From an uncultured Dehalococcoidia bacterium (GTDB lineage: Bacteria > Chloroflexota > Dehalococcoidia > Lucifugimonadales > UBA3495), in assembly GCA_958296225.1 (NCBI GenBank), contig OY282456.1, forward strand, positions 1,860,001 to 1,924,000: 64,000 bases of DNA, in the 5' to 3' direction. A program made the position numbers and the translations under genes. The notes under the pieces were generated by a model that worked only from the letters and a program-made list of their open reading frames with translations, was not told the DNA's origin and ran no database searches. Shown here piece by piece: positions 1-12,700 of the stretch. Within the stretch, counting starts at the first letter, position 1. The number at the start of each line of letters is the position of its first letter.

Positions 1-339
1 TTGGGCGCAGGCCGCCGTGTTGCACTGGTGCATATCAAAATGGGGCGAGTCGGAGAGGCCGGCCCACTGCATAATGCCGCCGCGTAGGGGGGTGTCCTCC
101 GGCGCTTTGAGCATCAGGCGCGGAGTGTCGGCCTGAACCAGGGGCGGCGCGGTAGGCACCGCAGTTGCAAACGGCGTGGACGCCACCGTGGGCTCCGGTG
201 CGGCGGCGGTAGCCTGGGCCTGGGGCGCTGCTGTGGCCTCGGGTTCGGCGGGGGCAGCGCCGCCGCAGGCGGTCAACAGAACCAGCAATAGCGCCATTGC
301 TAACGACGATGTCACCCTGATGCTAAACGCTGCCCTCAT
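1..339 (-). CDS. Family 5 extracellular solute-binding lipoprotein, N-terminal part (gene runs off the window)
   Basis: The 113 visible residues start with a lipoprotein signal: basic N-terminus, a hydrophobic run, then LLTAC with lipidation at Cys25. An Ala/Pro/Thr-rich linker follows, typical of Chloroflexota lipoproteins. Near residues 85-102 the pattern LRGGIMQWAG...DSPHFD matches the start of SBP_bac_5 (peptide/nickel ABC binding protein) domains. The ATG at 337-339 has AAGGAG about 8 nt upstream. The substrate cannot be told because the binding domain lies outside the window. The protein would be anchored outside the membrane and feed an ABC importer that is not visible here. Confidence 0.75.
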   Translation of the reverse strand, partial: MRAAFSIRVTSSLAMALLLVLLTACGGAAPAEPEATAAPQAQATAAAPEPTVASTPFATAVPTAPPLVQADTPRLMLKAPEDTPLRGGIMQWAGLSDSPHFDMHQCNTAACAQ

Positions 340-453
340 ACTCAACACTCCTTTCGTTCACGTGGTAGCAGTGGACGGACATTATTCGCCGCCCGGCGCA
401 GACTTTAATCCGTTCTACGCCGTCCAGTGCCAATGTTCATAGAGCATAGCAAT

Positions 454-482
454 TATTTACATCGCCGTACATTCTTTGTCAA
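454..482 (-). promoter_or_regulatory. Possible promoter of the solute-binding protein gene
   Basis: On the minus strand TTGACA (477-482) is followed after 17 nt by TAAATA (454-459). The -35 is perfect but the -10 is weak. It lies about 115 nt upstream of the lipoprotein start, in the right orientation. Confidence 0.35.
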
Positions 483-677
483 GATACGGCGCCGGTTGGG
501 CAGCGTTACGATTCAGGGCGTGTCGTCAAATTATTTTGGCCCACGGCGCCAGGGCCCGTATCTGGCAGATTGCCAGGTATGACGCCGCGTTTTTGGCATA
601 CCGCGTCGCCACCCCCCGCCATTCCTGGAACTTGCCAAACCCGTTCGCCACCAAATGAAGCGGAGGAGCTCAGAGCC

Positions 678-711
678 GCCACATATGCCTCACGTGCGAG
701 GCATATGTGGC
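678..711. repeat. Perfect 14-bp inverted repeat in the 340-777 gene-free stretch
   Basis: GCCACATATGCCTC (678-691) and GAGGCATATGTGGC (698-711) are exact reverse complements around a 6-nt loop. It sits 67 nt past the stop of the giant gene, so it could help end that transcript. No T-run follows on either strand, so a canonical terminator is not supported; a binding site or mobile hairpin remains possible. The rest of 340-777 holds no supportable gene. Confidence 0.6.
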
Positions 712-777
712 AGAGAGTTCACCCGGATACGGCTCGCCTGAAGGTGGGCGGTTGAGTTCGGGGAGGCTGTGCCGCTG

Positions 778-3700
778 CTAAGGCGCCGCTGGCGACCTTC
801 CAATTCCGAGGCGCCGGCGGTTCTTGACGACCAGGGCAGCGACCGCGGCGACGAGCAGCAGCAGCAACAAAATCCACCAGATTGAGCTAACGCCTCTGTC
901 CGGCGCGGACGGCGCCGGCGGCGGCGCTGGGGTCGCCGCAGGAGTCGGCTCCGGCGCCGCGGGGAGCGCGGGCGTCGCGGTGGCCGGCGCCTGCGCCACG
1001 GGGAGCGCGGGCGTCGGCGTCGGGGCCAGTGCCGGCGTAGCCGGTTCCGGCGTCGACGTCGGGGCCGGCGTAGGAGTCGGCGTGGCGGCGGCCGGCGTCG
1101 GCGTGGCGGTTGGTGTCCGCTCGATAGCGGGCGGGCCGGCCGGATGCCCCGCGTCATCTGTAGGGGCCACGCCAACGGTAAGCAGGTTCTCCGACGCGGT
1201 CGACTCCCGAGTGGTCGGCGGCGTGGTTGGCATCGGCGTAGTCGGCATCGGCGTAGTCGGCATCGGCGTCGCGACGGCCGGCGTGAGAGTCGGCATCGGC
1301 GTCGCGGTGGCCGGCGCGGGAGTTGGCGCCGGCGTTGCGGCGGGCACGGGCGCCGCGGCGGCCGGCCGTGTGGCCGGCTCCGGCGTGGGCGCCGGCTGCG
1401 TCGTCGGCTCCGGCGTGGGCGCCGGCTGCGTCGTCGGCTCAACCTCTTCGCGTTGCGCGCTGCGCTCCATCACGGTTATGTAGAAGCTGAGCGACGCCGT
1501 CTCGCCCCTCTCGTCCGAGACGCGCCACGTGTATGGGGTTCGCGCCATGGGCGCTTCCGGCCGTCCGCTGACCCGGCGCACAGCGTCTCGAGCCACCCCG
1601 GATGGCAAGTCGGGGCGGAGCGTGTATTTGAGCTCGCCGCTGCCGCCGCTCGCCGGTGGCAGCATGAACGGGGTTAGCGCCCGGTTCTGCATCCAGGATT
1701 TGTCCTCTATCGTATCGGAGAAGGACAGAGGCAAAATCTCGTCCGGCACTTCCGTAGGCGGAAGCGTTGGCGTCGGCCGCGGTCCCGCCGATGCCACCCT
1801 TATCTTGAACGTCAGCTGCGCGGCGTCGCCGTCGGCGTCCGTCGCCTTCCAGGTGTAGGTCGTTGCGGCCTGGTGGCCCGTGGGAGTGCCGCTGACCTCG
1901 TGGCTGTCGTCCCGGCTGACGCCGGCGGGCAGCGCGGGGCTGAGCCTGTAGGTCAGATTGCCGTCGCCGCCGGTGGCCTCTGGCAGAGTGAACGCGGTTA
2001 TCGGCTGGTTCTGCGTCCACGCCTTGTCACCTATGGTCGTCGCGAACGACGGGGACAGGTCTTCAGCGATGGTGATGGTGAAGGAGAGCTCCGCTTCATC
2101 GCCGTCGGCGTCGGTGGCCTTCCAGGTGTAGGCGGTCTCGCCCTGGTGGACGCTGGGCGCGCCGTTGACCCGGTGGCTGTCGCTCTTGCTCACGCCGGCG
2201 GGCAGGGCGGGGCTGAGGGTGTAGGTCAGCGTGCCGTCGCCCCCGGTGGCGGTGGGCAGAGTGAGCGCGGTTATCTGCTGGTTCTGCGTCCAGGTCTGGT
2301 TGTCAATGGACTGTTCCCCGAAGGTTGGCGCCAAGTCTTGGGCGATAATTGGGGACCGGCTTTGCGCGATGGTGATGGTGAAGGAGAGCTCCGCTTCATC
2401 ACCGTCGGTGTCGGTTGCCTTCCAGGTATAGGCGGTCTTGCCCTGGTGGACGCTGGGAGCGCCGCTGACCTCGTGGCTGTCGTCCCGGCCCACGCCGGCG
2501 GGCAGCGCCGGGCTGAGGGTGTAGGTCAGCGCGCCGTCGCCGCCGGTGGCCTCTGGCAGGGTGAACGCGGTTATCGGCTGACGCTGGGTCCAGGACTGGT
2601 CAGCGATGGCCTGCGCGCCGAAGGACGGCACGCCGTCCACGCTGATATGGAACGTCAGGCTTGCCGTGTCGCCGTCCGCATCCCGCGCCGTCCACGTGTA
2701 TTGCGTCCGCGCCTGCTTCACGCTGGGCGTGCCGCTCACCCGGTGGCTGGCGTTCTTGGATACGCCGGCGGGCAGCGCCGGGCTGAGCGTATAGGTCAAC
2801 GTACCGTCGCCGCCGGCGGCCTCTGGCAGGGTGAACGCGGTTATCGGCTGACGCTGGGTCCAGGATTTGTCCTCTATCGTATCGAAGAAGAGCAGAGGAT
2901 TCGCTGGCAGGTACGCCAATGCGTCCACGCTTATCCGGAACGTCAGGCTTGCCGTGTCGCCGTCGCCGTCCGTTACCGTCCAGGTGTACTTCGTCCGCGC
3001 CTGGTACGCGGTCGGAGTGCCGCTGATGCGGTGGTTGTCATCCTTGCTCACGCCGGCGGGCAGCGCCGGGCTGAGCGTATAGGTCAACGTACCGTCGCCG
3101 CCAGTGGCCTCTGGCAGGGTGAACGCGGTTATCGGCTGACGCTGGGTCCAGGATTTGTCCTCTATCGTATCGAAGAAGAGCAGAGGATTCGTTGGCAGGT
3201 ACGCCAATGCGTCCACCCTTATCCGGAACGTCAGGCTTGCCGTGTCGCCGTCGCCGTCCGTTGCCGTCCAGGTGTACTTCGTCCGCGCCTGGTACGCGGT
3301 CGGAGTGCCGCTCACGATGTACGGGGTTGTCGTTGCATTGGTTACGCCATCAGGCAGGGCCGGGGTGAGCGCGTAGGTCAAGCTGCCATCGCCGCCGGTC
3401 GCCAGAGGCAGGTTGAAGGCAGCGATTTCAGAGTCCTTCCAAAGGTGCTGGTCGGGGATGGATTGTGAGCCGAAGGACGGCACGCCGTTCACGCTGATGT
3501 TGAACGTCAGACTTGCCGTATCGCCGTCCGTATCCCGCGCCGTCCACGTGTACTCTGTGGTCGCCAGCTTCACGCTGGGCATACCACTGACCACGCGGGT
3601 CGTGGCATCCCGGGTCACGCCGGCGGGCAGCGCGGGGCTGAGGGTGTAGGTCAGCGAGCCGTCGCCGCCGGTGGCGATGGGCAGGGTGAACGCGGTCATC

Positions 3701-6700
3701 TGGTCATATTGTCTCCAGGACTGGTCGGCGATGGTTGCCGAGCCGAACGACGGGGACAAGTCCTCAGCGATGGTTATGGTGAAGGTGAGCTCCACCGCGT
3801 CGCCGTCGGCGTCGGTAGCCTTCCAGGTGTAGGTAGTGGCGGCCTGGTGGCCCGTGGGCGTACCGCTGATGCGGTGGTTGTCATCCTTGCTTACGCCGGC
3901 GGGCAGCGTCGGGCTGAGGGCGTAGGTCAGACTGCCATCGCCGCCGGTTGCGGTGGGCAGCGTGAACGCGGTTATCGCCTGACGCTGCGTCCACGTCTTG
4001 TCACTTATGGTCGTCGAGAACGACGGGGACAGGTCCTCGGCGATGGTGATGGTGAAGGTCAGCTCCACCGCGTCGCCGTCGGCGTCGGTAGCCTTCCAGG
4101 TGTAGGTAGTGGCGGCCTGGTGGCCCGTGGGTGTGCCGCTGATACGGTGGCTGGCGTTCTTGGTTACGCCGGCGGGCAGCGCCGGGCTGATGGTGTAGGT
4201 CAGCGGACTGTCGCCGCCGGTGGCCGTGGGCAGGGTGAAGGCGGTTATCGCCTGGTTCTGCGTCCAGGACTGGTTGGCGATGGTCGCTGCGCCGAAGGAC
4301 GGGGACAGGTCTTCGGCTATGGTTATGGTGAAGGTCAACTCGGCCGCGTCGCCATCGGTGTCGGTAGCCTTCCAAGTGTAGGTAGTCGCGGTCTGGTGGC
4401 CCGTGGGTGTGCCGCTCACTTCGTGGCTGGCGTTCTTGGTTACGCCGGCGGGCAGCGATGGGCTGAGGGCGTAGGTCAGCGGACTGTCGCCGCCGGTTGC
4501 GGCGGGCAGCGTGAACGCGGTTATCGCCTGACGCTGCGTCCAGGTCTTGTTGTCAATGGACTGCGAGCCGAAGGACGGCGCGAGGTCTTGGGCGATGGTT
4601 ATGGTGAAGGTGAGCTGCACCGCGTCGCCGTCGCCGTCGGTAGCCTTCCAGGTGTAGGTGGTGGCAGTCTGGTGGCCCGTGGGCGTACCGCTCACCTCGT
4701 GGCTGGCGCTCTTGCTCACGCCGGTGGGCAGCGCAGGGCTGAGGGCGTAGGTCAGACTGCCATCGCCGCCGGTTGCCGTGGGCAAGGTAAAGGCGGTTAT
4801 CTGCTGGTTCTGCGTCCACGTCTTGTCACCTATGGTCGTTGAGAACGACGGGGACAGGTCTTCGGCTATGGCGATGGTGAAGGTCAACTGCGCCGCATCG
4901 CCGTCAGCGTCCGTCACCTTCCAGGTGTACGTGGTGGCGGACTGGTGGCCCGTGGGCGTGCCGCTCACCTCGTGGCTGGCGTCCTTGGTTACGCCGTCGG
5001 GCAGCGTGGGGCTGAGGGCGTAGGTCAAACTGCCGTCGCCACCGCTCGCCGTCGGCAGGGTAAAGGCGGTTATCGCCTGACGCTGCGTCCAGGTCTGGTT
5101 GGGAATCGTCGTTGAGAACGACGGCGCCAAGTCCTCAGCGATGGTTATGGTGAAGGTCAGTTCCGCTTCATCGCCGTCGACATCCGTCGCCTTCCAAGTG
5201 TAGGTGGTGGCGGCCTGGTGGCCCGTGGGCGTACCGCTCACCTGGTGGCTGGCGTTCTTGCTTACGCCGGCGGGCACCGCCGGGCTGAGAGCGTAGGTCA
5301 GATTGCCGTCGCCGCCGGTGGCGGTGGGCAGCGTGAACGCGGTTATCGCCTGACGCTGGGTCCAGGTCTGGTCGGCGATGGTCGTTGAGAACATCGGCAC
5401 CAAGTCCTCAGCGATGGTTATGGTGAAGGTGAGCTGCGCCGCGTCGCCGTCGCTGTCGGTAGCCTTCCAAGTGTAGGTAGCGGCGGTCTGGTGGCCCGTG
5501 GGCGCGCCACTCACCTCGTGGCTGGCGCTCTTGGTTACGCCGGCGGGCAGCGTGGGGCTGATGGTGTAGGTCAGGCTGCCGTCGCCGCCGGTGGCGGTGG
5601 GCAGGGTGAAGGCGGTTATCGCCTGGCGCTGCGTCCAGGACTGGTTGGGAATCGTCGTCGAGAATGACGGGGACAAGTCCTCAGCGATGGTTATGGTGAA
5701 GGTCAGCTCGGCCGCGTCGCCGTCGGCATCCGTCGCTTTCCAGGTGTAGGTAGCGGCGGTCTGGTGGCCCGTGGGCGTGCCGCTCACTTCGTGGCTGGCG
5801 TTCTTGGTTACGCCGGCGGGCAGTGCCGGGCTGATGGTGTAGGTCAGCGGACTGTCGCCGCCGCTCGCCGTCGGCAGGGTGAACCCGGCTATCGCCTGGT
5901 TCTGCGTCCAGGTCTTGTTACCTATGGTCGCTGCGCCGAACGACGGCGCCAAGTCCTTAGCGATGGTTATGGTGAAGGTGAGCTGTACCGCGTCGCTGTC
6001 GGCATCCGTCGCCTTCCAGGTGTAGGTGGTGGCAGTCTGGTGGCCCGTGGGCGTTCCGCTCACCCGGTGGCTGGCGTCCTTGGTTACGCCGTCGGGCAGC
6101 GTGGGGCTGAGGGCGTAGGTCAGACTGCCATCGCCGCCGGTTGCCGTGGGCAAGGTAAAGGCGGTTATCTGCTGGTTCTGCGTCCAGGTCTTGTCACCTA
6201 TGGTCGTCGAGAACGTCGGCGCCAAGTCATCAGCGATGGTTATGGTGAAGGTGAGCTGTACCGCGTCGCCGTCAGCGTCCGTCGCCTTCCAGGTGTAGGT
6301 GGTGGCGGCCTGGTGACCCGTGGGCGTACCGCTCACCTCGTGACTGGCGTTCTTGGTTACGCCGGCGGGCAGCGCGGGGCTGAGGGCGTAGGTCAGACTG
6401 CCGTCGCCGCCGGTTGCCGTGGGCAAGGTGAACCCGGTTATCGCCTGGTTCTGCGTCCAGCTCTTGTTGCCGATGGTCTGAGAGCCGAAGGACGGGGCCA
6501 AGTCCTCAGCGATAGTTATGGTGAAGGTCAACTGCGCCGCGTCGCCGTCGGCATCCGTCACCTTCCAGGTGTACGTGGTGGCGGTCTGGTGGCCCGTGGG
6601 CGTGCCGCTCACCTCGTGGCTGTCGTTCTTGCTCACGCCGGCGGGCAGCGATGGGCTGAGGGCGTAGGTCAGACTGCCATCGCCGCCGGTTGCCGTGGGC

Positions 6701-9700
6701 AAGGTAAAGGCGGTTATCTGCTGGTTCTGCGTCCAGGTCTTGTCACCTATGGTCGTTGAGAACATCGGCGCCAAGTCCTCAGCGATGGTTATGGTGAAGG
6801 TCAGCTCCGCCGCGTCGCCGTCGCCGTCGGTGGCCTTCCAGGTGTAGGTGGCCTCGGTCTGGTGGCCCGTGGGCGTTCCGCTCACCCGGTGGCTGGCGTT
6901 CTTGGTTACGCCGGCGGGCAGCGCAGGGCTGAGGGTGTAGGTCAGCGAGCCGTCGCCGCCGGTTGCGGTAGGCAGCGTGAACGCGGTTATCGCCTGACGC
7001 TGGGTCCAGGACTTGTCGGCGACGGTCTGTGCGCCGAAGGACGGGGCCAGGTCTTCGGCTATGGTGATGGTGAAGGTGAGCTCCACCGCGTCGCCGTCGG
7101 CATCCGTCGCCTTCCAAGTGTAGGTGGCAGCGGTCTGGTGGCCCGTGGGCGTGCCGCTCACCTCGTGGCTGGCGTTCTTGGTTACGCCGGCGGGCAGCGC
7201 AGGGCTGAGGGCGTAGGTAAGACTGCCGTCGCCGCCGGTTGCGGTGGGCAGGGTGAGCGCGGTTATCTGCTGGTTCTGCGTCCAAGTCTGGTTACTTATG
7301 GTCTCAGAGAACGACGGCGCCAGGTCTTGCGCGATGGTGATGGTGAAGGTCAACTCGGCCGTGTCGCCGTCGGCGTCGGTAGCCTTCCAGGTGTAGGTGA
7401 TGGCGGCCTGGTGGCCCGTGGGCGTGCCGCTGACCTCGTGGCTGGCATTCTTGGTTATGCCGGCGGGCAGCGCCGGGCTGAGGGCGTAGGTCAGCGAACC
7501 GTCGCCGCCGGTTGCCGTGGGCAGGGTGAACGCGGTTATCGCTTGACGCTGCGTCCAGGTCTTATCGGCGATGGTCGCTGTGCCGAAGGACGGGGACAGG
7601 TCTTCGGCTATGGTTATCGTGAAGGTCAACTCGGCCGCGTCGCCGTCGCCGTCGGTGGCCTTCCAGGTGTAGGTGGTCTCGGCCTGGTGACCCGTGGGCG
7701 TTCCGCTCACCCGGTGGCTGGCGTTCTTGGTTACGCCGGCGGGCAGCGTCGGGCTGAGGGCGTAGGTCAACAAACCGTCGCCGCCGGTTGCGGTGGGCAG
7801 CGTGAACGCGGTTATCGCCTGACGCTGGGTCCAGGTCTGGTCGGCGATGGTCGTTGAGAACGTCGGCGCCAAGTCCTCAGCGATAGTTATGGTGAAGGTC
7901 AGCTCCACCGCGTCGCCGTCAGCGTCGGTAGCCTTCCAAGTGTAGGTGGTGGCGGCCTGGTGGCCCGTGGGCGTGCCGCTCACCTCGTGGCTGGCGTTCT
8001 TGCTCACGCCGGCGGGCAGCGCGGGGCTCAGCGTGTAGGTCAGCGTACCGTCGCCGCCGGTGGCCGTCGGCAAGGTGAACGCGGTTATCGCCTGGTTCTG
8101 CGTCCACGTCTGGTTAGCGATGGTCGTCGAGAACGACGGCTCCAGGTCTTGCGCTATAGCTATCGTGAAGGTCAGCTGAGCCGTGTCGCCGTCAGCGTCG
8201 GTAGCCTTCCAGGTGTAGGTGGTGGCGGTCTGGTGGCCCGTGGGCGTGCCGCTCACCTCGTGGCTGGCGTTCTTGCTCACGCCGGCGGGCAGCGCCGGGC
8301 TGAGGGCGTAGGTCAGACTGCCATCGCCGCCGGTTGCCGTGGGCAGGGTGAACGCGGTTATCGCCATGTTCTGCGTCCAGGTCTTGTTACCTATGGTCGC
8401 TGCGCCGAACGACGGGGACAGGTCTTCAGCTATGGTTATCGTGAAGGTCAGCTGCGCTTCATCGCCGTCGGCATCCGTCGCCTTCCAAGTGTAGGTGGCA
8501 GCGGTCTGGTGACTCGTGGGCGTGCCGCTCACCTCGTGGCTGTCATCCTTGCTCACGCCGGCGGGTAGCGCGGGGCTGAGGGTGTAGGTCAGCGAACCGT
8601 CGCCGCCGCTCGCCGTCGGCAGGGTGAAGGCGGTTATCGCCTGACGCTGCGTCCAGGTCTGGTTACTTATGGTCTCAGAGAACGACGGCGCCAGGTCTTG
8701 CGCGATGGTGATGGTGAAGGTCAACTCGGCCGCGTCGCCGTCAGCGTCCGTCGCCTTCCAAGTGTAGGTAGTCGCGGTCTGGTGGCCCGTGGGAGTGCCA
8801 CTCACCTCGTGGCTGGCGTTCTTGGTTACGCCGGCGGGCAGCGTGGGGCTGAGGGCGTAGGTCAGCGTACCGTCGCCGCCGCTCGCCGTCGGCAGGGTGA
8901 AGGCGGTTATCGCCTGGCGCTGCGTCCAGGTCTGGTTACTTATGGTCTCGGAGAACGACGGCGCTAGGTCTTGCGCGATGGTGATGGTGAAGGTCAACTC
9001 GGCCGCGTCGCCGTCGGCGTCAGTGGCCTTCCAGGTGTAGGCGGTGGCGGTCTGGTGGCCCGTGGGCGTGCCGCTCACCTCGTGGCTGGCGTTCTTGGTT
9101 ACGCCGGTGGGCAAGTCAGGGCTGAGGGTGTAGGTCAGATTGCCGTCGCCGCCGGTGGCCGTCGGCAGGGTGAACCCGGCTATCGCCTGGTTCTGCGTCC
9201 AGGTCTTGTTACCTATGGTCGTTGAGAACGACGGCGCCAAGTCCTCAGCGATGGTTATGGTGAAGGTGAGCTGTACCGCGTCACCGTCAGCGTCCGTCAC
9301 CTTCCAGGTATAAGTGGTGGCGGTCTGGTGGCCCGTGGGCGTGCCGCTCACCGCGTGGCTGGCGTTCTTGGTTACGCCGGCGGGCAGCGCCGGGCTGATG
9401 GTGTAGGTCAGCGCACCGTCGCCGCCGCTCGCCGTCGGCAGGGTGAACCCGGCTATCGCCTGGTTCTGCGTCCAGGTCTTGTTACCTATGGTCGTTGAGA
9501 ACGACGGCGCCAAGTCCTCAGCGATGGTTATGGTGAAGGTGAGCTGTACCGCGTCGCCGTCAGCGTCCGTCACCTTCCAGGTATAAGTGGCGGCGGTCTG
9601 ATGGCCCGTGGGCGTGCCGCTCACCGCGTGGCTGTCGCTCTTGCTCACGCCGGCGGGCAGCGCGGGGCTGAGGGCGTAGGTGAGGCTGCCATCGCCGCCG

Positions 9701-12700
9701 CTCGCCGTGGGCAGGGTGAACGCGGTTATCGCCTGGTTCTGCGTCCACGTCTTGTCACCTATGGTCGTTGAGAACGTCGGCGCCAAGTCCTCAGCGATGG
9801 TTATGGTGAAGGTGAGCTCCACCATGTCGCCGTCGGCGTCAGTGGCCTTCCACGTGTAGGTCGTCGCGGCCTGGTGGCCAGTGGGCGTGCCGCTGATGCG
9901 GTGGCTGGCGTTCTTGCTTACGCCGGCGGGCAGCCCCGGGCTGAGGTCGTAGGTAAGCGGACTGTCGCCGCCGGTGGCCGTGGGCAGGGTGAACGCGGTT
10001 ATCGCCTGGCGCTGCGTCCACGTCTGGTTGGCGATGGTCGTTGCGCCGAAGGACGGGGATAGGTCCTCGGCTATGGTGATGGTGAAGGTGAGCTCCACCG
10101 CGTCGCCGTCGCTGTCCGTCACTTTCCAGGTGTAGGTGGTGGCGGCCTGGTGGCCCGTGGGTGTGCCGCTCACTTCGTGGCTGGCGTTCTTGCTTACGCC
10201 GGCGGGCAGTGCCGGGCTGATGGTGTAGGTCAGCGGACTGTCGCCGCCGGTGGCCGTGGGCAGCGTGAACGCGGTTATCGCTTGACGCTGCGTCCAGGTC
10301 TTAGCGGCGATGGTCGCTGCGCCGAAGGACGGGGACAGGTCTTCGGCTATGGTTATCGTAAAGGTCAACTCGGCCGTGTCGCCGTCAGCGTCAGTAGCCT
10401 TCCAGGTGTAGGTCGTAGCGGTCTGGTGGCCAGTGGGCGTTCCGCTCACCTGGTGGCTGGCGTCCTTGGTTACGCCGGCGGGCAGCGTGGGGCTGAGGGC
10501 GTAGGTCAGACTGCCATCGCCGCCGGTTGCCGTGGGCAAGGTAAAGGCGGTTATCTGCTGGTTCTGCGTCCAGGTCTTGTCACCTATAGTCGTTGAGAAC
10601 GACGGCGCCAAGTCCTCAGCGATGGTTATGGTGAAGGTCAGTTCCGCTTCATCGCCGTCGACATCCGTCGCCTTCCAGGTGTAGGTAGCGGCGGCCTGGT
10701 GGCCCGTGGGCGTACCGCTCACCTCGTGGCTGGCGTTCTTGCTCACGCCGGCGGGCAGCGCGGGGCTGAGGGCGTAGGTAAGGCTGCCATCGCCCCCGGT
10801 GGCCGTCGGCAGGGTGAACCCGGTTATCGCCTGGTTCTGCGTCCAGGTCTTGTTACCTATGGTCGTCGAGAACGTCGGTGCCAAGTCCTCAGCGATGGTG
10901 ATGGTGAAGGTGAGCTCCACCGCGTCGCCGTCGGCGTCGGTAGCCTTCCAGGTGTAGGTAGTGGCGGCCTGGTGGCCCGTGGGCGTACCGCTCACCTCGT
11001 GGCTGGCGTTCTTGCTCACGCCGGCGGGCAGCGTCGGGCTGAGGGCGTAGGTGAGGCTGCCGTCGCCGCCGGTGGCGGTGGGCAGCGTGAACCCGGTTAT
11101 CGCCTGGTTCTGCGTCCAGGTCTGGTTAGCGATGGTCGTCGAGAACGACGGCTCCAAGTCTTGCGCTATGGCTATCGTAAAGGTCAGCTCCACCGCGTCG
11201 CCGTCGGCGTCAGTAACCTTCCACGTGTAGGCGGTAGCGGTCTGGTGACTTGTCGGCGTACCGCTCACTTCGTGGCTGGCGTTCTTGCTCACGCCGGCGG
11301 GCAGCGCCGGGCTGAGGGCGTAGGTCAGACTGCCATCGCCGCCGGTGGCCGTCGGCAGCGTGAACCCGGTTATCGCCTGGTTCTGCGTCCAAGACTTGTT
11401 GGCAATGATCGCTGCGCCGAACGACGGCGCCAAGTCCTCAGCGATGGTTATGGTGAAGGTCAGCTGCGCTGCGTCGCCGTCGGCATCCGTCGCCTTCCAG
11501 GTGTAGGTGGTGGCGGCCTGGTGACCCGTGGGCGTACCGCTGACCTCGTGGCTGTCGCTCTTGCTCACGCCGGCGGGCAGCGTCGGGCTGAGGGCGTAGG
11601 TCAGCGCACCGTCGCCGCCGGTTGCGGTGGGCAGCGTGAACGCGGTTATCGCCTGACGCTGGGTCCAGGTCTGGTCGGCGATGGTCGTTGAGAACGTCGG
11701 CGCCAAGTCCTCAGCGATGGTTATGGTGAAGGTGAGCTGTACCGCGTCGCCGTCAGCGTCCGTCGCCTTCCAGGTGTAGGTGGTGGCAGCCTGGTGGCCC
11801 GTGGGCGTACCGCTCACCTCGTGGCTGGCGTTCTTGCTCACGCCGGCGGGCAGCGCCGGGCTGAGAGCGTAGGTCAGATTGCCGTCGCCGCCGCTCGCCG
11901 TCGGCAGGGTGAACCCGGTTATCGCCTGGTTCTGCGTCCAGGTCTGGTTGGGAATCGTCGTCGAGAACGACGGCGCCAAGTCCTCAGCGATGGTTATGGT
12001 GAAGGTGAGCTGTACCGCGTCGCCGTCGGCATCCGTCGCCTTCCAAGTGTAGGTGGCGGCGGTCTGGTGGCCCGTCGGGGTGCCGCTGATGCGGTGGCTG
12101 TCATCCTTGCTCACGCCGGCGGGCAGCGTCGGGCTGAGGGCGTAGGTCAACGAACCGTCGCCGCCGGTTGCGGTGGGCAGCGTGAACGCGGTTATCGCCT
12201 GACGCTGGGTCCAGGTCTGGTCGGCGATGGTCGTTGAGAACGTCGGCGCCAAGTCCTCAGCGATAGTTATGGTAAAGGTCAGCTCCACCGCGTCGCCGTC
12301 AGCGTCGGTAGCCTTCCAGGTGTAGGTAGCGGCGGCCTGGTGGCCCGTGGGCGTACCGCTCACCCGGTGGCTGGCGTTCTTGCTTACGCCGGCGGGCAGC
12401 GCGGGGCTCAGCGTGTAAGTAAGCGAACCGTCGCCGCCGGTGGCCGTGGGCAGGGTGAACGCGGTTATCGCCTGGTTCTGCGTCCAAGTCTTGTCACCTA
12501 TGGTCGTTGAGAACGACGGGGACAAGTCCTCAGCGATGGTTATGGTGAAGGTGAGCTCCACCGCGTCGCCGTCGGCGTCGGTGGCCTTCCAAGTGTAGGT
12601 AGCGGCGGCCTGGTGGCCCGTGGGCGTACCGCTCACCGCGTGGCTGTCGCTCTTGCTCACGCCGGCGGGCAGCGCAGGGCTGAGGGCGTAGGTCAGACTG